Assembly (NCBI RefSeq): GCF_910596095.1
Contig: NC_056536.1
Span: forward strand, 16,696,791-16,760,790
Direction: 5' to 3'
Length of the DNA stretch: 64,000 nt
DNA from: Thunnus maccoyii
Taxonomy: Eukaryota; Chordata; Actinopteri; Scombriformes; Scombridae
Part shown: positions 56,441 to 64,000 of the stretch, piece by piece
How positions within the stretch are numbered: the stretch's first letter is position 1
Layout: each line of letters starts with the position of its first letter
Notes under the pieces: model-generated
Databases searched by the model: none
Told to the model about the DNA's origin: nothing
The model's input: the letters and a program-made list of their open reading frames with translations, nothing else
Program-made: the position numbers and the translations under genes

Positions 56441-58974
56441 GGATAGTAAGGGACATGTTCATGTGACTATGCACCATTTTTGTTGGTTGTCAGAACAAAA
56501 TATGATAAATATGAGATGTGATATGTCTGACTTGAAGTTGTGAAGGAGACTGTTTTGAGATTTTTTTCTTCATGTGCCACATCATTCTCAGCTGAGGAAT
56601 GTCTGAGCTTTAGAAATAGACTATGATCTATGGAGATGATAATTACTTCAAATTGCTGTGTTCTAAAATATACGCAGCATTGCACAATAACGACTAGGAA
56701 TGTGTCAGACAAAAGTGTTTAGTCTAGTTGGCGCAACATAACAGAAATGATTGTAGTGAAGTTTAAAGAAGTATTTAAACTTTACACATTAATGGTACAA
56801 ATGTGTGACCTGAATGTGGTTGCAAAGAAAGACGCCCTGTCCTCCAGTGCTGGTGTAAAAATGTCAGGGACGTGTGAGAGTGTGACAGTCAACATCAACA
56901 TTCTCCTTCTCTGTAGGCAGGCGTGGATTCACAGGACAGACACACCCACCTGTGTACACACATGCTTACAGTCTCCATTTTTGTTGTATCTGTGATGCAT
57001 GGCATTTTGATCAAAAAACATGTTGCGTAAGTATAATAATAAACATAGTAAAGTAAAAAATTAATACATATAAAAGTAGTGATATATGTCATGAAATTAA
57101 ACAATTACTACGCTTAAATAAAGAGTAAGATTTTCTTTGTCTTTACATTTTATTGAAATAAAGAAGAAAGACAGTGTGTCCTACATGAAGGCATGTCTTT
57201 GTCTCTGTCTGATGAACAATTTCATGGAGAGTTTGAATAAGCTCTTCTCTTGAAAGGGAATGAAATAATTGATATTTTGGTGGAAATTTGGGGAAACTTC
57301 TGATCTTCTTCTGTTCTACACCTTCTCTGTTTCACATGGGGCACAACATTGTTTTTCTGTCTAATGACTGTTTTTAGTGTCAGTCAGTTTAAATTGGTGA
57401 TCACTACGTGTGTACAGGGTTTTTAACTTGGATTAAAAAATTAGGCAAGTTGAAAATGTCTTTGAAATAAATGATTACTTTCATAACATAACAACCCCCC
57501 CCCACACACACTGACAAAACCTAAAGGCACAGATTTCATCAATTTAGTGTAAAAGGCAACAAAAATCCTGCTCCATTTTTAACAATGCATGTGTATCCTG
57601 AGTCTTTCCTGGGTAAGAAAATCCACTGAATGCACAGGAAGCATACTGTACAGGTGGCCATGTTTCCTGCACATATCCACACCTGATCAATAGTCTAAAT
57701 TTAGTGAGATGATTATCCGTCACAGTTGCAAACCGATATGTTAAACTGTCAGACTTGCAGGCTCAGGCCAATTCAAGGGGAATGCAGAGGTCTTTTCGTT
57801 CATACTGAGCTGACTTACTTGTTATTTGCTATGTAAGCTCTTAATGAAGCTATTAGATAGAGCGTGTGCTATGATTTGGTACAGAGAGAGATGACTGCTT
57901 TCCTTAAACATTAACTAAGACCTCAGAGTCTAATAAGCTGTAATTTATTGTCTGAGAGTAGTAGTAAATGCTTTGCCACATTATGAGGGGTGGTGCAAGC
58001 ATACTGATGCCTGATGCTTGCCTGGCCCCCTCACCTTTGACCTTCATAGGCAGTCTCTAAATTCACCACCACAGTGCCAGGAGACACCCAAAGCATGATA
58101 TATGACCTAGGTGTGTACTCTGTATCAACAACAATTCCTTTCATTACACCACGCAAGCAGAATATAGAGAGGGAAAAAAGGGTGAACTGACGTTTTTTAG
58201 AAAGTCACAGAGCGCCTGCAGGGTCAGGCTCATGAAATATGACTAGAAATGATGATCAACAGAAGTTGCATTTTGACACTGCATTTGAACTGTTGTAAGG
58301 AAGTGAGTTACAGTCTGTCTTGCAGATTTCAGTGAGTGTAGATTTACTGTGTGCAGTGAGCTTCCCCTCCAGGAAAGAATGAGGAAGACAGATTGTAGCA
58401 TTGTATAAATGGAGGAGTTTGATGTACTGTCCCTCAGGTTTGATATATCTCTTGCAGGCTGTTGCTGCACATCAGCTGGCTAAATCCTTATAAATTCTCC
58501 ATACTCAGCAGTCATTCCTTTCCATTTGACGTGCTACACCCAGGCTTTGTGGACTTTGCCTATTTCACCATTCTTCAGATAAAAAACAGTTCCAGTAATG
58601 ATACTGGACTCAGCGGCTTTGTCAAGTTGGTTGTATAGATAGTTTTCTGCTTGAGCGAGGTATTTTTGATTCAGACCGACAGGCCATCAATATCATACCA
58701 GCTGTGTCTCATGTCTGTTTGGTTCCTTTATTTACCCCTGTATGTGTTGACATGTCTCTGAGAACATATAGGCCTCTCAGTTTACATGGGATCATTTTTC
58801 CAAACTGCTGTTCAGTACCGGGGTCGGTAAAGCTGAAATACTTTGACAGATTGAAAGTTTTATTTATGAAGAGTGAATCTTGTGTTTACAGGCTTACACC
58901 AGTAGAGGGCAGCATAGGTTAACCACCAATCACCATCCAACCTATCCAATATTGAGTTCTATCTGTCCTCTTTT
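56441..58974. other. Intergenic region
   Basis: No coding exon recognised. A perfect CTCF-like core lies at 58,899-58,911. Confidence 0.5.
58899..58911 (+). promoter_or_regulatory. CTCF-like motif
   Basis: CCAGTAGAGGGCA fits the core CTCF consensus CCASYAGRKGGCA at every position. Occupancy cannot be judged from sequence. Confidence 0.4.
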
Positions 58975-58979
58975 ACATG

Positions 58980-59280
58980 GTGTGTGTGTGTGTGTGCAGT
59001 TGTATTGATCACATTGTTAGGACACCAATCTGTTCACACAGACACATTGTGGGACCTCACCATCAATCTGAGGACAAAAGCTGGTCCTCAGGTTAACCAT
59101 TTATCTTCAGTGGTAGGGTTAGAGGTAGATTTGAGGGAAAATTAGTGTAAGGTTTGGAGGTTAGGCATTTGGTATTTGGTGAAGGTTGGAATAAGCCTCC
59201 ATGGAAAGAGTGTGAGCCTATACAATGTTCTCACAACTCACCAAAACAAGTGTGTGTGGGTGGAAAGGTGGCTAACAGAC
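58980..59280. repeat. TTGTGGGGAC-type dispersed fish repeat, copy 2
   Basis: GT run, then AATCTGTTCACACAGACACA, TTGTGGGACCTCACC, GAGGACAAAAGCTGGTCCTC, GGTAGGGTTAGAGGTAG and GGAGGTTAGGCATTTGGT. Diverged from copy 1 but in the same order. No coding capacity. Confidence 0.65.
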
Positions 59281-62200
59281 CATGTAATATTCATGCCACA
59301 GAGCATGAAAGTCATGTGGTGTTGGTTGAATCCATTGATATCCCTTGACTTCACCAGCTCCTCATACAGAAATGCAATTATTTAGCAAGAAATGCCTGTC
59401 GATCAACAGAAAAAAAATGTGCAGTATATGAGCCAGTGTTAGCCTATAGGGTATGTTTACTTTGTTGTTCATCATCAGAAAAAAAGCATCCTAAAAAAAG
59501 GTCCATAATGTCTGAATAACATTGTGATAATGTCCTCAGAAGTTTCCTGAAAATAATATGGTACTAATTATATGTAAAATAGAAACATTGTTCAATTGCT
59601 GCACTTCCAGGTAATGTATTCCAGTTAATTGCTGGTGTTTGTTGGTGCTGTAGTTTTTTAGTTAGAGCACAGCAGGTGAGCTTCAGCAAGTGAGCTGGAC
59701 ATGCAAAAACAGAAGATTTGTCTACAATCAAGAATACAGTACAACATATAATAAATAAATAAATATGAAATATTTACTTAGGGTTGAATTGGGTTTCAAG
59801 GGAATTCTAGTCTTTCCTATAATTAGTACCAAATTATGTAGTTTTCCTGTAAATTTCCTAGATAATAATTTAGAAATTACAGACTTGTAAAATAAAGTGT
59901 TACAATATATTATATTTCTCACATGGCTTTTAAAGATAAACATTGAGGAGGTATTTGTTGTCATCATATCTCCATGGAGACCAATTCCTGATGGTTAAAG
60001 TACCTGTAGCAACAGAGGTGGATGGCAAATGAAACAATGTCAGTTCATTATTCATTTAAAATATTACCCCAGTGGCCACTTGACATGTGTGCCATGATGT
60101 CCTCCCATCCAGAGATGATAGAGGTCAGCACATCATCTTCAGAATGATTGATCTGTCGCCAATGGCAAATGGAGGGACCTAATAGCCCAATTTCCACCCC
60201 ACTTTCCTTGCTCTTCTTCTTGTTTCTCTTCATCACCCCTCTTTTCTCATACCTGTCCAATAATGCCATCTGTCCTCTCCCCAGTGGCCTTCACCCTGCC
60301 TGTGTCTCCTCACTCCTCTCCTTTCCCCTGCCTTGCCTTACCTCCCTCCCTCCCTCATCATGCCTATGGATGATACAGGATCTGCATGCTCCGATTTCAC
60401 CCTCTCATCATGACATCCATTAAAGTGGCGCTGGGCCCTGGGCCCCCGTTGGCCCGACAGCACATTAGCACTCGGACCATTGAACGCCAACAAGGACCAT
60501 CTCTGAATTATTGATACCAACACAACTAATGAGGAAACCCTATCTTAGCTCTTTTGCTGACACACAAACACACACACAGATGGTCATGGATGGACTTGCA
60601 CGCATAGCTGTATTGATGAACTATTGTTGCTGCTAGTGTCCCATTTTCAAAAACTAATATTCTCAGTGTCTACTGCAGAAATGATGGATGGTTGTGTGTT
60701 TCATCTAAAGGCCCAAAGGCTCAAACTCCTTTTCTATCCTGTCTGTCTGTCCTTTTGCATTATAAGATATATACCCCACATCTGCCTCTAAGTAAGTTCA
60801 TTATTCAGTGTGTAAAATGCTTATATTTATTGCAGTGGCAGTTGTCAGATCTTGGTGGCAGTCTTAGAATTGGGAGGATTTTTGTGCACCTTAGCTAAGA
60901 GCTATCCTACGTTAACACCAGCAGCTTGTAGTCAGTGGATTTTACCCTGATTTACAGTCTGTTCAAATGTGTGTGGGTGTTTGTGGCCCCTAAGTCTGTT
61001 AGTGTTTACATACAATGGCTTAAATGTGTGCAGTGGAGCTGCTATGCAGAGAGGTATTGGAGGTGTCAGCCAGCCTTCTTAGTATTCACTCCAACACCCT
61101 GTGACTCACAGCCTCAGCCTGAGAGCATGAGAAGGGGGTGGGGGCTGGGGGGGGGGGATAGAGATAGAAAAGAAAAAGAGAAAGAGAGAGCAGGACAAGG
61201 GGAGGCACTATGAACATCAGGCAGCATTTTCTGTAGCCCCAGGCTCACGTGTTTGTATCTGTGTGTTTGCAAGCATGCCCGCCCAAGGGGATTAATTTTT
61301 TGACAGCTTTGTTAAGCCTTCTCTTAAGCGCTGAGCTTCTCAATATCATCGTGGCTGTGTGGTTTTCAAAAGGTCTCTCTCTAGCTATCCTGTGATTCCT
61401 CTTTGCAGGGGAAACCGAAGAGAGAGAAAGAGAGAGAGACACACACAGTAGTGCTCGGACATGACAGCAGACATTGTTTGAGAGGCTTCTTGGTGTGGAG
61501 GAAGTGGACCATATGAGGCTGGCTGTGAAGCTCCTCTTCAATTAGTGACTGCATTGCTATGGTCCACAGTTTAATTCTCTGCAGCCCTTCTCCTGCGTCC
61601 GGCTCTCTGTCTGTCTTTGTCTTTGTATTCCATCCTCCCGGTCGTCTCTTCTTGTCACTCCATGTCTCTTCATCCCTCTGTCAGTTTGTATTTTGTTTAA
61701 TCTCTGCCCCTCCTTCTACTGCTTCCTCCGCTCTGTCGCTTTCTATTTCATCTCTCCTTTTTGCTTGCCACCCCCTCCACTCCCCGCTCCACTCCCAGTC
61801 TAAATTCCATCCCTTTGACGAAAACAGAGGTTGGTAAAATGTGTAACCTTGCCTGGACAGGTTAAGAGTTGGAGGGAGAAACAAGGGGGGAGGAAAGAGC
61901 CTCACAGATAAAAGGTTAATCCTTTAACAAGTCCACACACACATGGAGTCAAAGGACAGAAGGGGGAGGGGTAATAAACTGCACACGCAATAAACCGATC
62001 TGACAATCAAACTGGGGTGAGAAGAATATGGGAAATGAGAGGGAGAAACAGTGGTTGGGGGAGACGGCATTTTCAGTCAAGCTCTGTCTCTCCTTCATGA
62101 CTTCCACTCTGCATGATGACAAGTGTCTGCTGCTGTTCCCATTGGTCGAGGCTGCCACCAATCAGAGCAGAGGCATGTAAGGTGCCTTTAGGTTATACCC

Positions 62201-62376
62201 AACCCCAAAAAACAAGAAGCCGAGAGAGGGAGAGAAAGACAGAGCGGGAAAGGGAGTGTGTGTGAGAGAGACCAAAGCAGGCACCGACTTTACAGTGCAG
62301 TGAAAACCTTCTCTCTGAAGCTCCCTGTGATATGAGAGAAGAAACTGCTTGTCAGCTGTTTGTTGGAGACCACTGC

Positions 62377-62490
62377 AATTCCTCCTAGCTGCTGTGGAGA
62401 AGAAGATCTAGGCTCTGTAGCCTCCCCCCTGTGATTTCCTCCTGGCTGCTGTGGAGAGGAAGATCTAGGCTCCGTAGCCTGCCCTTGTGA
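62377..62490. repeat. Tandem duplication, 57-bp period, two copies
   Basis: Copies start at 62,377 and 62,434. Both contain TTCCTCCT-GCTGCTGTGGAGA, GAAGATCTAGGCTC and GTAGCCT with about five differences. Confidence 0.85.
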
Positions 62491-62631
62491 TTGGTTGTCA
62501 CACTTTAGGCTCCCCCTCCTCTCTCTGACTCCCCTCTTTCTCTCTCTCTCTCCCCTTTGCAACTAACCCCCTCCATACTGTCCTCAGGCTTACCTGAGCC
62601 ACAACTGCAGGAACACTGGACCCCCTCCTCC

Positions 62632-62644
62632 ATACACACATACA

Positions 62645-62695
<51 letters not shown>

Positions 62696-62718
62696 ACACG
62701 CTCTCTCTCTCTCTCTCT
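62632..62718. repeat. Compound (AC)n(CT)n microsatellite
   Basis: AC repeat with TACACA interruptions, directly followed by a CT run from 62,701. Confidence 0.95.
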
Positions 62719-64000
62719 TACACACACTCAGCTTTTCACCTGGAGAGGGCAGGCGCACAGGACGGCATGTGCAGCAGCAGTCTCTCCTCACATCTAGCGC
62801 TGCCTCTCTGAGTTGCCTCTTTCTGGAGAGTGGAGAGGAACTCTGAAAAGAGATTTTGGAGCCATTGTCCCTTGGCGAAAGAAGGGGAGACGGGGGCAGT
62901 GAGGGAGCACTTGTCAACCCCAGGGACACCAAAGGCAACACACAGCATGATTTTGGGTGAGTTGTCACTTTTTGGTGCATGGGATTTTGGAGAGGTCAGT
63001 AATGTTGTTGGATCACTAATCCCTACTTAAAGTTGGCCACCAGCAGCTCTTTATTAATAGTGTGCTCCGCTTGGTTTCCATTCCACACAGACATCTGTCA
63101 ATACTGACCGCTGGGATGACCCTTTAAATCATGGTTAGTGCTTGTAATTACGATAATAGTGTGCCATTAATATGGCAGGTGTGAGTGATGACAGGGAAGG
63201 TCAAAGTGTTTGTAGCTGGACTGTATCATTATGGGCTGTTTGGTCACATGACCAGACTCCACCATTCTCACGTCCTGGAAGGAGAGGTGAAGTGACAAAG
63301 ATGGTGTCATACTGTAACAACCCACTGATAACTGATAATAAAATGTAAATTTATGCAAATAGCTAATACAACATACATGAAATGTATATGTATTTCTCTG
63401 GGGTTTTTTTTGCACTACTATACTTAACATTTCCTTATAACTCTGCTCATCAGTGATGAGGAAACAGGTCATCACACAAATGGCATTTTAAAAAGAAAAG
63501 TATAAAAAGATTCTGTCCCTTGCTTGCAGCACAGTATAGCTTTTAGTTATTATACAAGGTTGCTCTGTTCTGAGTCAGCCAGCGCTTTCTTCTTTAGTAT
63601 TCTGGTCTCATAGTGGCCATGTCTGAGAGAGAGGGATTCAGTGTGGTCTCTGAGCTCTACATACTCAGCTTGTACATTCATACAGAGGATGGGAGATTAC
63701 CACTGTAAGTCCAGAGATATGACCAATCCTGGATGTGCTGCTGTGTGGATAAGACAGAAAAAACATTTGTGTTTTTAATATGCAACACAGTGCGTGTGAG
63801 CTTGTGAAAGTCTTCTAGAGTCTTCTAATTTGTGCATGGTAGTGTCTGTGAGACTGTGTGTGTAAACTGTGTGTGCATTTTGTTTCTAAGTGTGTGTGTT
63901 GCTATGTGCTCTGTCGGAGAGGCCACTTTGTTTTAACGCATGCCTGGGCTGATTCAGGCGCAGCTTTGCTCCCCTCCTCTCCCGGCAGGCATGTTTTTCA

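Larger units (their letters stand above)
59281..64000. other. Intergenic or distal gene region to window end
   Basis: No coding exon securely recognised. Holds a G run at 61,148-61,159, a tandem duplication at 62,377 and an AC/CT microsatellite at 62,632. The stretch 62,740-62,960 ends in a possible start-codon exon (see findings). Confidence 0.45.

Noticed and set aside
62498-62980. 160-codon minus-strand frame with Cys/Val run
   Set aside because: Driven by the AC/CT microsatellite; flanks show no domain.

Overview
This 64 kb window is vertebrate nuclear DNA, almost certainly from a teleost, probably a percomorph. It is AT-rich and intron-rich, with long dinucleotide microsatellites, dispersed repeats typical of fish, a decayed L2-type LINE and four recognisable protein-coding genes with vertebrate splice structure. 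There is no prokaryotic organisation: no operons, CRISPR array or phage. I recognised no rRNA or tRNA gene.

Layout: (1) 1-9,000 is non-coding, with a fold-back repeat fragment, a four-unit telomere-like TTAGGG run at 2,425 and a G-run at 5,850. (2) c1ql4-like gene, + strand: coding exons 10,483-11,028 and 18,834-19,013 around a 7.8 kb intron, with a possible non-coding first exon ending at 9,302. Just downstream (19.5-20.9 kb) is a local duplication in which one copy has lost its middle. (3) myl6, - strand, 31,609 down to 23,544. This is the most interesting locus. It has two alternative 5' exon pairs and two alternative C-terminal exons, predicting short (151 aa, MYL6-like) and long (209 aa, MYL6B-like) essential myosin light chains from one gene. 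(4) neurod4, + strand: non-coding exon ending at 39,812 and a single coding exon 40,865-41,935. A CpG-rich, E-box-containing stretch lies upstream. (5) birc5 (survivin), - strand: four coding exons between 50,560 and 48,881, predicting 147 aa. (6) 50.8-64 kb is mostly non-coding, with the LINE fragment (52.4-54.3 kb), two copies of a TTGTGGGGAC-type fish repeat, a CTCF-like site and two weak candidates for first exons of a + strand gene beyond the window.

The genes do not form a pathway: a secreted synaptic C1q-family protein, a myosin II light chain, a proneural bHLH factor and a mitotic/anti-apoptotic BIR protein. From memory, human C1QL4, MYL6/MYL6B and NEUROD4 all lie on 12q13, so the first three look like conserved synteny. 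Human BIRC5 is on chromosome 17, so its presence here is specific to the fish arrangement.

Main discovery: the myl6 locus has the exon order long-1, short-1, short-2, long-2, then common exons. This is the order known from the vertebrate fast-muscle MLC1f/3f gene (MYL1). Tetrapods instead carry MYL6 and MYL6B as two separate adjacent genes. Splice phases, exon lengths and total protein lengths all support the reading, but it rests on sequence inspection only.
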